Shown here in pieces: positions 1 to 8,034 of a DNA stretch of 41,337 bases. The translations under genes were made by a program, and so were the position numbers. Every line of letters starts with the position of its first letter. Within the stretch, counting starts at the first letter, position 1. Origin of the DNA: Bacteroidales bacterium (lineage in GTDB: Bacteria; Bacteroidota; Bacteroidia; Bacteroidales; Muribaculaceae); contig JAAVGM010000004.1 of assembly GCA_014800245.1 (NCBI GenBank), positions 1-41,337 on the forward strand, in the 5' to 3' direction. The notes below the pieces were generated by a model. The model was not told the origin of the DNA. It made no database searches and saw nothing but the letters and a program-made list of their open reading frames with translations.

Positions 1-330
1 CATGCCTCTCGAATAGCCGAACTGAATCACGAGCTCAACGAGAAGACCGACCGGATCCGTGCCTTGCAGGATGAGCTTCTGAAATCGGAGCGCGACCTGA
101 ACCGCGTCAATGAAATCCTCCTGGAGCGAGAGCGGTTAATCGCCGAGCTAATGGTTGCCGTGGAGTATCTCCTCGAATGGCGGTGTGAGAAATCCATATG
201 CAATGACAAAGAGGGGAGAATCCCTCCTAACGGCAGGCTCCAGGGGAAGAAGTTCGAGATGCCGAAAATCGTGGCTTACCTCCATGAGAAGAGCCTTGCA
301 ACTATTGACAGAATAAATTTAAGCAAATAG
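1..330 (+). CDS. Coiled-coil protein, 5'-truncated by window edge
   Basis: The frame is open from base 1, so the N-terminus lies outside the window; a TTG at 64 is only an internal codon. At least 109 residues are visible. The first ~60 are rich in Leu, Glu, Arg and Asn with heptad-like spacing, suggesting a coiled coil (for example ERDLNRVNEILLERERLIAE). The C-terminal part is more globular. The stop is 2 bp before the endolysin start at 333, so the two are probably co-transcribed. The neighbours (endolysin, candidate spanin, integrase) suggest a phage gene. I do not recognise a family and assign no function. Confidence 0.6.
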   Translation, partial: HASRIAELNHELNEKTDRIRALQDELLKSERDLNRVNEILLERERLIAELMVAVEYLLEWRCEKSICNDKEGRIPPNGRLQGKKFEMPKIVAYLHEKSLATIDRINLSK

Positions 331-332
331 CT

Positions 333-932
333 ATGGCAAGAATGGAACTAATGGTGCCTCATATTTTAAAATGGGAAGTGGGGCAGACGAAAGAAGAGAT
401 CGAGAAGAAGATTTGGGATAAGCTCACTCCTCGGCAGATTTACGACCGCGTGAAGAGCCGTGGCTATCACTGTATCTCCGGCGATCGCGGAGAGCATACA
501 ATGTGCGGTGTAACGCTGGACACCTTCACCGATTGGCGCACAAAGCAGGGGAAGCCTAAGCCGACAATCGCAGACCTTAAGGCATTGCAGTATGATGAGT
601 GGCTTGCAATCCTCAAATCAGGATTCTGGGGTAGATGCAAGGCAGACCAGATAGCCAACCAGTCCATAGCCGAGATGCTCGTTGACTGGTGCTGGGTCAA
701 TGGTCCAGTGGCTATACGCAAGGCACAGACCGTCCTCTCGCTCGTAGCCGACGGCATAGTTGGTGCAAAGACTTTGGCAGCCCTCAACGCTCCGGGCACA
801 CTCTCCGTATTTAACCGACTCAAAGGCGCGAGAGAAAAAAGCTACCGTGATATAGTGGCATTACGTCCGAGCCAGCAGATATTCTTGAATGGATGGCTCA
901 ATAGGACTAATTCGATAGCCTATAAAAATTAA
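333..932 (+). CDS. Phage-type endolysin, GH108-like muramidase with C-terminal peptidoglycan-binding domain
   Basis: This 199-residue protein resembles the GH108/PG_binding_3 lysozymes of Bacteroidetes prophages, which cut the glycan strand of peptidoglycan. The N-terminal part has an early acidic residue in ILKWEVG (about residue 15, candidate catalytic Glu) and the region GDRGEHTMCGVTLDTF, which fits the family pattern of a Gly/Asp-rich stretch followed by a G-[IV]-T element. The second half (from about residue 110) carries QTVLSLVADGIVGAKTLAAL, typical of a peptidoglycan-binding helical domain. There is no signal peptide, as expected for a cytoplasmic endolysin needing a holin; no holin is visible here. 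The catalytic residue is inferred by position only. Confidence 0.75.
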   Translation: MARMELMVPHILKWEVGQTKEEIEKKIWDKLTPRQIYDRVKSRGYHCISGDRGEHTMCGVTLDTFTDWRTKQGKPKPTIADLKALQYDEWLAILKSGFWGRCKADQIANQSIAEMLVDWCWVNGPVAIRKAQTVLSLVADGIVGAKTLAALNAPGTLSVFNRLKGAREKSYRDIVALRPSQQIFLNGWLNRTNSIAYKN

Positions 933-972
933 GAAGCCATCAGCACGCCGCTTATCTCGTGCCAATGGCTTC
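933..972 (+). terminator. Two-part hairpin after endolysin gene
   Basis: Arms 933-940 and 965-972 form 8 perfect pairs. An inner 5-bp stem (943-947 with 958-962) is separated from them by a CA/CA internal loop. It starts immediately after the stop codon at 930-932. There is no good T tract after it, so it may be an RNA-stabilising hairpin rather than a classical intrinsic terminator. Confidence 0.4.
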
Positions 973-1105
973 CTCTCCCTCTCTGATTACAAAAGTAATA
1001 ATTATTTTCGGGATCGACAAAAAGAGAGTGCCGAATTTCACAATCCGACACTACTGATAGGAATTTCTAATTATCAAAAAAGCTTCACAAATTTAACATC
1101 AAGTC

Positions 1106-1627
1106 ATGAAATACGCAACATTGATTTACCTTATTTTTACGCTTGGCGTGCTTTTAACAGCCTGCCGAACCAACAAGACGGCTTCCGTCTCCACATCAGT
1201 AACAACCGATTCCCTTATCTCGATGCATCTGCGCGAGATTGTAAGACAGTCGATAATAAAGGAGCAACAGAACGATTCCGTGGCAATCAAGAGAGTGGTA
1301 GTTGTCAGGGATTCTGTTGTAATTACTGCCGACACTTCGGGTAATATAATCAAGAGCGAGCGTTTCCGTTCTACCGATTCAGCCACCGACCGTGCGAGGA
1401 TTAGCAACCGCGAATCCGACAGGCAGAGCAACGAGGAGAGCAAGGATTCAGTCGCCGACAGCCACAACTCAATGGTGATTGCTGATAATGAAACAACAAT
1501 CACGCCTCCGGAGAGGGAATTGGGATGGTGGGAGAGAACGACCAACGCCATAGGGGATGTGCTGACAATCGCGACCGTGCTGATCGTCATTGTCGGATTC
1601 CTTTGGCTCATCAAACGAAAGAAGTAG
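1106..1627 (+). CDS. Lipoprotein with C-terminal transmembrane anchor, candidate unimolecular spanin
   Basis: The 173-residue protein begins with a lipoprotein signal peptide ending in the lipobox LLTAC (Cys20). The middle is long and polar, rich in Ser, Asp and Arg. Residues ~150-169 form a hydrophobic segment followed by KRKK, predicting one C-terminal membrane helix with its end in the cytoplasm. Residue +2 is Arg and the acidic surface-export signal of Bacteroidetes lipoproteins is absent, so the lipid end should sit in the inner leaflet of the outer membrane. Tethering to both membranes is the defining layout of u-spanins (phage T1 gp11 is the model), which fuse inner and outer membranes in the last step of lysis. 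The endolysin directly upstream fits. Family membership is inferred from topology and context, not from sequence similarity. Confidence 0.65.
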   Translation: MKYATLIYLIFTLGVLLTACRTNKTASVSTSVTTDSLISMHLREIVRQSIIKEQQNDSVAIKRVVVVRDSVVITADTSGNIIKSERFRSTDSATDRARISNRESDRQSNEESKDSVADSHNSMVIADNETTITPPERELGWWERTTNAIGDVLTIATVLIVIVGFLWLIKRKK

Positions 1628-1670
1628 ATTTTTTCATTTTTGGTTTTTATGGTTAGATTTATGTTAAGAC

Positions 1671-1698
1671 CGCTTGCCCGTGAGGGTAGGCGTTTTTT
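1671..1698 (+). terminator. Intrinsic terminator after candidate spanin gene
   Basis: A 9-bp stem (1671-1679 with 1684-1692, two G-U pairs) with a GTGA loop is followed by six T at 1693-1698. It ends the rightward lysis genes before the convergent genes at 1833-3417. Confidence 0.8.
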
Positions 1699-1832
1699 GT
1701 GTAAGAAAGATTAAATAATCATACCTCCACCGAACTTTTAAAACTCTTGTCGGTATCCCAAGACAAGCGTTTATAAAGATGATGTTTGCAAGATGATGTA
1801 ATGCGCTTTGAGGGTTGTCATTCCGGCAGCCC

Positions 1833-2156
1833 TTATTTTGTGTTTGATAATTCCAAGCCGAGACTGCAAAGGAGATCCTGTAGTTTGGAAACGGTTACGC
1901 GATTGATGCGGTTAATCTTCAGTAGACTTCTTTTGCTTTGGGCGCAAAGGTCTCCGAGTGTCTTTATTCCGGCAGCTTCAAGAGGTAGGAGAATGCGCAT
2001 GGATAAGTCAAATTCAATAAGCTTGACGCGCATGAGCCGTTCCATATGGAGGCGAGGCTCATCCCATTTGTCATATTCGTTTGCATTGTCAGGGGTGACG
2101 TACATAAGGCGAGAGTATTTTGATGGCAGATTATAAAAATGGAGGAAGGGAACCAC
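1833..2156 (-). CDS. Small protein with RNA polymerase alpha C-terminal-like domain
   Basis: A 107-residue protein from a GTG start preceded by a strong GGAGG-type purine stretch; an ATG 17 codons later is an alternative start. Residues ~47-104 match the helix-hairpin-helix fold of the RpoA C-terminal domain: LSMRILLPLEAAGIKTLGDL followed by a Ser/Leu-Leu-Lys-Ile segment and a final KLQDLLCSLGLEL helix. R54 aligns with the DNA-contacting Arg265 of E. coli alpha, while the positions of Asn268 and the GKK loop are not kept. There is no alpha N-terminal domain, so it cannot be the core subunit. It lies downstream of the integrase on the same strand with its own -7 box. It probably contacts DNA or RNA polymerase, but its role is unknown. 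The opposite-strand frame at 1786-2136 is a shadow. Confidence 0.7.
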   Translation of the reverse strand: MVPFLHFYNLPSKYSRLMYVTPDNANEYDKWDEPRLHMERLMRVKLIEFDLSMRILLPLEAAGIKTLGDLCAQSKRSLLKINRINRVTVSKLQDLLCSLGLELSNTK

Positions 2157-2216
2157 CCCCTCCTCCGAGTCAAACTAATAAACCGAAGATATGGAATACT
2201 CTTCGAATTATCGATG

Positions 2217-2224
2217 CAAATTTA
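2217..2224 (-). promoter_or_regulatory. Promoter -7 box (TAAATTTG) for alpha-CTD-like gene
   Basis: TAAATTTG on the minus strand fits the Bacteroidetes -7 consensus TAnnTTTG. It sits just beyond the integrase stop and about 60 bp upstream of the GTG start at 2156, giving the small gene its own transcript. No clear -33 element was identified. Confidence 0.5.
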
Positions 2225-2229
2225 ATAAT

Positions 2230-3417
2230 TTATTTTAAATTATCCAATACCTGTCTGATAGCTTGCGTTGCAATTTCCGGTGTAACCCTCCGATAGGCGT
2301 ATAGGCAAGATCCGCCTTTGGCAAGCGAATGACCAAGGATGTAGTCAATGACGGAATCACGGATACCGAGGTCGTATGCGTGTTGCGAGAAAGATTTCCG
2401 GGCGGAATAATAAATCAAGCGACCCTTGATGCCCGCGGCTTCACCGATTAACGAAAGAAAATGCCCAACCTTGTTTGACAAACTTCTTGTAGTGTCAGAA
2501 CTTCTGCTACGAAAAATAAGCTTACCTTCAGAATTAATATATCTGTTAATGATTTCCTGAGCTTCGTATGGAATAGAGAACTCTACATATTTATTTGGCT
2601 TTCCTCTCTCCGTGGTCTTTTGACGCTCATATTTTAATATACCGGGATTGTCTTTAAAATTGATTTTGGCAAGATCCGCAATGTTGATACCACCTAAATA
2701 ATACGACAGCATAAAGAGATCGCGCGTTTCTCTCCAGGTCCTCCTGGTTAGATGTGCATCTCGGATCTTCCTTATCTCTTCAACCGATAACCAAGCTTCG
2801 CGAGGTTGGGCTTTCGGAGCAGTGTAATTGACAAATGGGTTAATTTTATAACTGATTAATCCATTTTTAATACCGAAATTTATCACCATTTTAAGTGTCG
2901 CAAAAGTTAAAATTATAGATGCGTTAGCCATCTTCTTGTTGTATAGATATTTCTCCAAGAGTATGATGTCGGAGTATCTAAGCTTTTCAGCTGCCATATC
3001 TTTATCAATAACCTTGATTACCCTCTTCCATGCTATATCGTAAGCAAGGATTGATTGTGGCTTTGACCTAAGACATTTGATTGTTTCGTCATAGAGCATT
3101 TGCAACGAGTATTTGATATTCTCTTTCTCGCCATTTTTGATAAGATGGACCACCTCTGAGCAAGAAAGGCAGTTGGAATACTCAATCTCATCGAGGCGCT
3201 GCTGACATTGCTGGAGCAATTTCCGCAACTTTACGTTGAGATATGAGGCATCATCCCTCTTCACAATGTTTCCATTCTTGAACTCTTTGGCAGAGTCTAT
3301 GATTATATCCGTCACTATGTAGCGAGTTTCGCTATTGTGAGCCACTGCTATTCTGATTTTGTGCCTTCCTCCTTTAAGAGCTTTAGCAGGCACTATAACT
3401 GCTGAAATTGATGCCAT
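2230..3417 (-). CDS. Tyrosine recombinase / phage-type integrase
   Basis: A 395-residue tyrosine site-specific recombinase: N-terminal arm-binding region (~1-90), SAM-like core-binding domain (~100-195, LYDETIKCLRSKPQSILAYD region) and catalytic domain (~208-395). The catalytic half shows TRDLFMLSYYLGGINIADL at box I, YYSARKSFS around box II with R340, the conserved LGHS (H363), and a candidate nucleophile Y373 or Y375 in CLYAYRR. The box I arginine is not obvious: G243 lies where many relatives have Arg, and the first box II His is Tyr. Such variants occur among Bacteroidetes element integrases, so activity cannot be excluded. It lies between phage-type genes and chromosomal housekeeping genes, so it probably marks the element end. 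No tRNA or duplicated att site was found beside it. Confidence 0.88.
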   Translation of the reverse strand: MASISAVIVPAKALKGGRHKIRIAVAHNSETRYIVTDIIIDSAKEFKNGNIVKRDDASYLNVKLRKLLQQCQQRLDEIEYSNCLSCSEVVHLIKNGEKENIKYSLQMLYDETIKCLRSKPQSILAYDIAWKRVIKVIDKDMAAEKLRYSDIILLEKYLYNKKMANASIILTFATLKMVINFGIKNGLISYKINPFVNYTAPKAQPREAWLSVEEIRKIRDAHLTRRTWRETRDLFMLSYYLGGINIADLAKINFKDNPGILKYERQKTTERGKPNKYVEFSIPYEAQEIINRYINSEGKLIFRSRSSDTTRSLSNKVGHFLSLIGEAAGIKGRLIYYSARKSFSQHAYDLGIRDSVIDYILGHSLAKGGSCLYAYRRVTPEIATQAIRQVLDNLK

Positions 3418-3618
3418 ATTTTCGACAATAAAAAGGAAATGTTAATGCTATATTATGGTGTTGAAGACAATAAATGGACAATAAATTAATCCAACTTATT
3501 GGCTTGAATTTCTCAAACTATACTTATTTAGGTACTTATAGTTCAGTATTTAATATGTTTTTCAGGATATTTTAAAAAAATTATTCCCAAAAATCCTTAT
3601 TCTTTACTACTTTTTAGC

Positions 3619-3626
3619 TAACTTTG
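3619..3626 (+). promoter_or_regulatory. Promoter -7 box (TAACTTTG) for the amidase-MCE genes
   Basis: TAACTTTG matches TAnnTTTG about 85 bp before the amidase ATG at 3709. The rest of 3418-3708 is AT-rich with no open frame. The right end of the integrated element should fall in this gap. Confidence 0.55.
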
Positions 3627-3708
3627 CAAAGTGTGCCGTAAAAATTCTTTAGAAAAGAGGAACGATTGCGGTGCAAGATTTTATATTTTGTTTATTATAA
3701 TCTAAATC

Positions 3709-5169
3709 ATGGGTATAAAAAGATCATTTATAAAATATATAATGATATTGTCGTTCCTTTTCCCCGCGATGGTATCTTCAGCTGCAGATAAAAATTCAGA
3801 CTTTGTTGTGGTTATAGATGCCGGACATGGCGGTCACGATACCGGCGCTTGCGATAACGGAGTGAAGGAGAAGGATATCAACTTGGCTGTGGCAAAAGCT
3901 TTGCAGGCGGATATTCAAAAAAAGATTAAAGGAGCAAAGGTGGTGATGACACGAAGCAATGACACCTTTGTCACGCTTCAAGGACGTGCAGACATTGCCA
4001 ACAAGAATCGGGCAGATCTATTTATATCTATCCACACCAATTCAGTGGATGCAAAAAATCCTAACAGAAAGAGTGTAACCGGTACTTCGGTTTATGCTTT
4101 AGGTTTGCATAAGGATAAGAATAATCTTGATGTGGCAAAGAGAGAAAATTCTGTAATCGAACTCGAAAGCAATCATCAAGAGAAATATAGCGGTTTTGAT
4201 CCATCCAAAGATGAATCTTACATAATCTTTGAAATGGCTCAAAAAAAGAATTTAGAGCAGAGCTTAAGATTTGCCAACTATGCACAGAAACAGCTTGTTT
4301 CCCATGCCGGACGCGCTGATAGAGGCGTTAAGCAGGCAGGATTCTGGGTGCTTTGGGCCACATCGATGCCCTCTGTGCTTGTAGAGTTGGATTTCATCTG
4401 TAATCCTAAATCCGCAGCATTTATGGGTTCAGATGAAGGTGTAAAGAAGTTGGCTGCCGCATTATGCAACGCTGTAGAGCAATACTATAACTCCTCAAAA
4501 GCGTCGTCTGCTAAAAGAACTTCTTTGAACGGCAGAAGAAATAATGATGCTAATTCAGTATCCTATGCGAAATCTTCCAATGTCCGAGATGAGAATTTGC
4601 AGAAAGTAGATAATACTCCGACTCCGGCAAAGGAAGAAATGTCGGTAAATGAAGAAGGGAAAGCTTTAGCCGTAGTTGAGCGAGCAGCAAGAAATGATGT
4701 TCCTCCTGCGGTAGCAAATAATGCAAGCGATAGGCGCCGGACATCCGCTGCTCGCAAGAGACGATCGGCCTCTGCCAAACTTGCTTCTGCTCAGAGAGAC
4801 GTAGCGACTAAATCCATTGTTGTAAAATCAGAAACCGATTATCTTGCTAAAGCAGAGGTGAAGAAGACTATAGTGGCAAAGGAGGAGACAAAACCGGTTG
4901 TGAAGGAGACTCCCAAGGAGAGAAAAAAACGCCTTGCTATGGAGAAGAAACAGAAGGAGAAAGAATTGAAGGAGAAGGAGGCTTTAAAGAAGAAACAAGC
5001 TAAGAAATCTCAAAATAATTCAAAAAATAAAAATAATTCTCAAAAAAAGATTGTTGTAACAAATAAGGAGAAGATTGCTTATTCTCAAACGTCGGAAAAG
5101 AACAATGAGACAATCACCTCTTCCGCTAAAACCAAAGAACGTAAATCGTTAAATTCAAAGCATAAATAA
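3709..5169 (+). CDS. N-acetylmuramoyl-L-alanine amidase (Amidase_3), secreted, with basic repeat-rich tail
   Basis: A zinc amidase that removes stem peptides from peptidoglycan during cell separation or remodelling. Residues 1-25 form a signal peptide ending near VSSAA. The Amidase_3 domain spans ~32-260 with all expected zinc and catalytic residues: H40 in DAGHGG, E54 in KEKD, H109 in SIHTN and E226 in VELDFICN. The SIHTN motif is followed by a species-specific insertion typical of Bacteroidetes. Residues ~262-486 are low complexity, rich in Lys, Glu, Ser and Ala, unlike the SPOR or LysM tails of other amidases; this region may be disordered and could bind the wall or DNA non-specifically. 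The MCE gene follows 44 bp downstream on the same strand. Confidence 0.92.
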   Translation: MGIKRSFIKYIMILSFLFPAMVSSAADKNSDFVVVIDAGHGGHDTGACDNGVKEKDINLAVAKALQADIQKKIKGAKVVMTRSNDTFVTLQGRADIANKNRADLFISIHTNSVDAKNPNRKSVTGTSVYALGLHKDKNNLDVAKRENSVIELESNHQEKYSGFDPSKDESYIIFEMAQKKNLEQSLRFANYAQKQLVSHAGRADRGVKQAGFWVLWATSMPSVLVELDFICNPKSAAFMGSDEGVKKLAAALCNAVEQYYNSSKASSAKRTSLNGRRNNDANSVSYAKSSNVRDENLQKVDNTPTPAKEEMSVNEEGKALAVVERAARNDVPPAVANNASDRRRTSAARKRRSASAKLASAQRDVATKSIVVKSETDYLAKAEVKKTIVAKEETKPVVKETPKERKKRLAMEKKQKEKELKEKEALKKKQAKKSQNNSKNKNNSQKKIVVTNKEKIAYSQTSEKNNETITSSAKTKERKSLNSKHK

Positions 5170-5213
5170 GGTGAGAAGTATTCCCTTGACATGAATGTAA
5201 AAATCATCCGGTT

Positions 5214-6146
5214 ATGAAAAAAATATTTAATAAAGAGTTTAAGATCGGGGTCTGTGTGATTCTTGCGATTCTGATTCTTATCTTTGGTATTGACTACCTT
5301 AAGGGTATAAATCTCTTTAACCCTGCTAATTTCTACTATGTATCTTATGATAATGTGCAAGGTCTTGAAGTGGCAGCCCCTGTCACATGTCACGGTTATA
5401 AGGTAGGTCAGGTCAGAGAGATTAAGTTCGACTATGAACATCCCGGTAAAATCAAGGTCCAGCTTGCATTAAACAAGGATTTCAAGATTCCGGCAAATTC
5501 AAAGGCTGTTATCGGATCTACTCTAATGAATGGCTCTTTCATCGACATTCAGATGGGGGATAGCAAAGAGAAGCTTCCTTTAGGGGGAGAGGTGAATGCT
5601 GCAAGCAGTCCCGATTTGATGGCAACTGTAAGCAATGAAGTGATGCCGGCTGTTACCGAGATGCTTCCCAAGATAGATTCGATTATGCAGAATCTAAATG
5701 TAGTGACAGCTAATTTGGCGAATGTTTCGAGCGACCCTGCTCTTTTGGCATCAATTCAGAGATTGAACGACATTACTGCTAATGTCACTTCCATTACAAA
5801 AGATTTTAATAATGTTTCTCATGGATTGGTAGGACAAGTGCCTGTTATGATGCGTAACGTTAATTCAATCACATATGGCTTGGATACAGTAGTTGGAAAT
5901 CTTGGCGTTCTTTCTGCACAATTGAAGACTCTTCCGCTTAATTCCACAATGACGAATCTCAATGATATTACTGATAATCTTTCACGTTTCTCAAGACAAC
6001 TCAACAATGAGAAGTCGTCGCTTGGAATGTTGATGAATGATCCCGAGCTATACAATCGTTTGAATTCAGTGGCTGCTGATGTAGATTCCCTTATTGTGGA
6101 TATCAAACGTAACCCGAAGAGATATATTAGTATAAAGCTTTTATAA
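5214..6146 (+). CDS. MCE/MlaD-family lipid-transport protein
   Basis: A 310-residue protein with one N-terminal membrane helix (about 12-30) and an MCE domain at ~38-118 (YVSYDNVQGLEVAAPVTCHG, then VGQVREIKF). MCE proteins form rings that move lipids between inner and outer membranes with an ABC transporter (MlaE/MlaF). The remaining ~180 residues are helical with regular Asn/Leu/Ile repeats, the usual tail that multimerises into a needle or barrel. No permease or ATPase gene is adjacent. It follows the amidase gene and is probably co-transcribed with it, a pairing common in Bacteroidetes. Confidence 0.87.
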   Translation: MKKIFNKEFKIGVCVILAILILIFGIDYLKGINLFNPANFYYVSYDNVQGLEVAAPVTCHGYKVGQVREIKFDYEHPGKIKVQLALNKDFKIPANSKAVIGSTLMNGSFIDIQMGDSKEKLPLGGEVNAASSPDLMATVSNEVMPAVTEMLPKIDSIMQNLNVVTANLANVSSDPALLASIQRLNDITANVTSITKDFNNVSHGLVGQVPVMMRNVNSITYGLDTVVGNLGVLSAQLKTLPLNSTMTNLNDITDNLSRFSRQLNNEKSSLGMLMNDPELYNRLNSVAADVDSLIVDIKRNPKRYISIKLL

Positions 6147-6174
6147 ATTTATAAAAAGGAATAAATTATAGTGG

Positions 6175-6209
6175 AGGCGAATCAATTTTATGGTTGATTC
6201 GCCTTTTTT
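6175..6209 (+). terminator. Intrinsic terminator after MCE gene
   Basis: A perfect 11-bp stem (6175-6185 with 6194-6204) and an 8-nt loop are followed by T to 6209. It separates the amidase-MCE unit from dnaA. Confidence 0.9.
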
Positions 6210-6325
6210 ATATCATTACATTTTTTATAATTTGCAAATTATTGCTTATCAATGCACTAAATAAATAATGAAAAATGCAATAGAAATTCGATTTTTTTTA
6301 TTGAGAAATTATTATTTATTTTGTA

Positions 6326-6364
6326 ATCCCAAATGGGATGCGATTGTCATAACTCCAATCGCAT
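6326..6364 (+). promoter_or_regulatory. Two overlapping dyads in the dnaA leader
   Basis: A 5-bp perfect hairpin (6326-6330 with 6335-6339, AAAT loop) overlaps by two bases a 9-bp perfect hairpin (6338-6346 with 6356-6364). The second lies 37 bp before the dnaA ATG at 6401. They could be alternative RNA folds or protein-binding sites. No DnaA-box consensus was found in the gap 6147-6400. Confidence 0.35.
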
Positions 6365-6400
6365 GAAGATGAAAAGAGGGTCTATAACTCCCCGATTTTC

Positions 6401-7825
6401 ATGACGATAACTCAAACTCAAACTGCAAATCTGATAATGGATAAGGATTTCAAACAGAAATGGGACAAATGTCTCGAGCTCATCAAAGACAATATCGGAG
6501 CTGAGCGATTCGAGGTGTGGTTTAGCGACACCACACCGGAATCATTCAAAGACGATACGATTGATCTTCGTGTGCCCTCCAAGTACTATGTGGAGATATA
6601 CGAGAAAGATTTCATTCGTCTTATCCGGGCTGCGCTTAAGCATGTTTTTGGTCGCGATATAGACGTTGCCTACCGATACTCTGTTGTAAATAAAGATAAG
6701 AAATCAGATGTTTCGATTGAGGGAACAGGTCATGCCAAGATTCTTAACAATAAACTTGTGCAGTCTTATGAAAATGTCCCTATTGAAAGAAGAGAAAAGA
6801 ATTTTGATTCGCAGTTGGTTTCTAACCTGACTTTCGAAAACTATTGTGTGGGCGACAGCAACCGACTTCCTGTCACAATTGCTGAATTTATAGCCAACAA
6901 TCCGGGTCAAGCTGAGTTCAACCCCTTCTTCCTTTACGGAAATGTGGGAGTAGGAAAGACTCATCTTGCTCAGGCAATCGGAATAAGAATAAAGGAAAAG
7001 AATCCAAATGCCAAAGTGCTTTATGTGCCTATAAAGCAGTTTCAGACTCTATATGCCAATGCAACGATGAAGAAGGAAATCCCGGCTTTCATCAACTGGT
7101 TTCAGCAGATGGATGTCCTTCTTTTCGACGACCTTCAGGAACTTGCGCATAAGACAGGAACGGCAGAAGCACTTTTCCCCATATTCAATCATCTTCAACA
7201 GAACAAGAAGAATCTCATATTCACATGCGATCGTCCTCCAATGGAACTTGATGGCATTGCCGACCGATTAATCGACCGATTTAAGTGGGGTGTCACTGAG
7301 CGACTATCAAATCCTGATTATGAGCTTAGAAAGAAAATCCTTTCATTCAAAGCTAAGAAAAATGGATTGAATCTCCCTGAAGAGGTTGTAGATATCATCG
7401 CTTCTACTTTGAATGGTTCCGTAAGGGAGATGGAGCAAATTGTGATGCGTATGCTTACTCGTTCGATTGTTAAGAATGCGCCAATCACGGTGGATTTAGC
7501 TCAGGAGGCAATGGTGGATGTGGTGAAAAAACCTGAGAAGAAGGTTGTCAACTTCGATATGATTGTCGAAACTACAGCCGAGCATTTTAATTTAAGCCCG
7601 GATGCCATCTTCTCTCGAAGCCGACTCCGCGATATAGCTGATGCCCGTCAGGTGATAATGTACCTTACCCATAAGCATACAAACCTTTCTTCACCGGCTA
7701 TCGGACATAAACTGAATCGCAAGCATGCCACAGTGCTTCATGGAATAGGATCAATAAAAGATCGTCTTTCTTATAGCAAAGAGCTTTCTGAACTGATCAC
7801 TTCAATTGAATCAGAGCTTCTTTAA
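6401..7825 (+). CDS. dnaA: Chromosomal replication initiator DnaA
   Basis: DnaA binds DnaA boxes at oriC, oligomerises with ATP and melts the origin. The 474-residue product has all four domains: N-terminal oligomerisation region (~15-95, KWDKCLELIKDNI), linker, AAA+ domain with Walker A GNVGVGKT (180-187), Walker B LLFDDLQE (D243, D244), a sensor segment IFTCDRPPMEL and RLIDRFKWG, and a C-terminal helix-turn-helix with the box-recognition motif RKHATVLHG. The length matches Bacteroidetes DnaA. The ATG at 6437 (MDKDFKQK) fits the family N-terminus better than 6401, so the first 12 residues may not be translated. Confidence 0.96.
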   Translation: MTITQTQTANLIMDKDFKQKWDKCLELIKDNIGAERFEVWFSDTTPESFKDDTIDLRVPSKYYVEIYEKDFIRLIRAALKHVFGRDIDVAYRYSVVNKDKKSDVSIEGTGHAKILNNKLVQSYENVPIERREKNFDSQLVSNLTFENYCVGDSNRLPVTIAEFIANNPGQAEFNPFFLYGNVGVGKTHLAQAIGIRIKEKNPNAKVLYVPIKQFQTLYANATMKKEIPAFINWFQQMDVLLFDDLQELAHKTGTAEALFPIFNHLQQNKKNLIFTCDRPPMELDGIADRLIDRFKWGVTERLSNPDYELRKKILSFKAKKNGLNLPEEVVDIIASTLNGSVREMEQIVMRMLTRSIVKNAPITVDLAQEAMVDVVKKPEKKVVNFDMIVETTAEHFNLSPDAIFSRSRLRDIADARQVIMYLTHKHTNLSSPAIGHKLNRKHATVLHGIGSIKDRLSYSKELSELITSIESELL

Positions 7826-7871
7826 TAAGCATATATAGAAATAACAGACAACGATTCCAATTAAAATATTT

Positions 7872-7910
7872 AAACTTCACTTTGAATTTCTATTCAAAAG
7901 TGAAGTTTTT
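7872..7910 (+). terminator. Intrinsic terminator after dnaA
   Basis: A ~15-bp stem with one bulge (7872-7886 with 7893-7908) contains AACTTCACTTT / AAAGTGAAGTT and runs into T to 7910. Confidence 0.85.
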
Positions 7911-7962
7911 CCTATTTTTATTGATTATTTTTATTATAACGGAGCATAAGTTAGGTAGAATA

Positions 7963-7994
7963 TTTGCTTAATTTTAGAGATATTTGTAATTTTG
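7963..7994 (+). promoter_or_regulatory. Consensus Bacteroidetes promoter for ddl-ileS-lspA
   Basis: The -33 TTTG (7963-7966) and the -7 TAATTTTG (7987-7994) are separated by 20 bp. The ddl ATG is ~40 bp downstream. Confidence 0.75.
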
Positions 7995-8034
7995 CAGTCA
8001 GTCAAAAAAAGACAAGTTCTTAAAATTTTTCGTA

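Noticed and set aside
1786-2136. 116-aa plus-strand frame opposite the alpha-CTD-like gene
   Set aside because: Arg/Ser-rich composition and no family resemblance; the minus strand gives a clear alpha-CTD fold and has its own -7 box.
6147-6400. Possible oriC next to dnaA
   Set aside because: No DnaA-box consensus or cluster was found in the gaps on either side of dnaA; proximity alone is not evidence.
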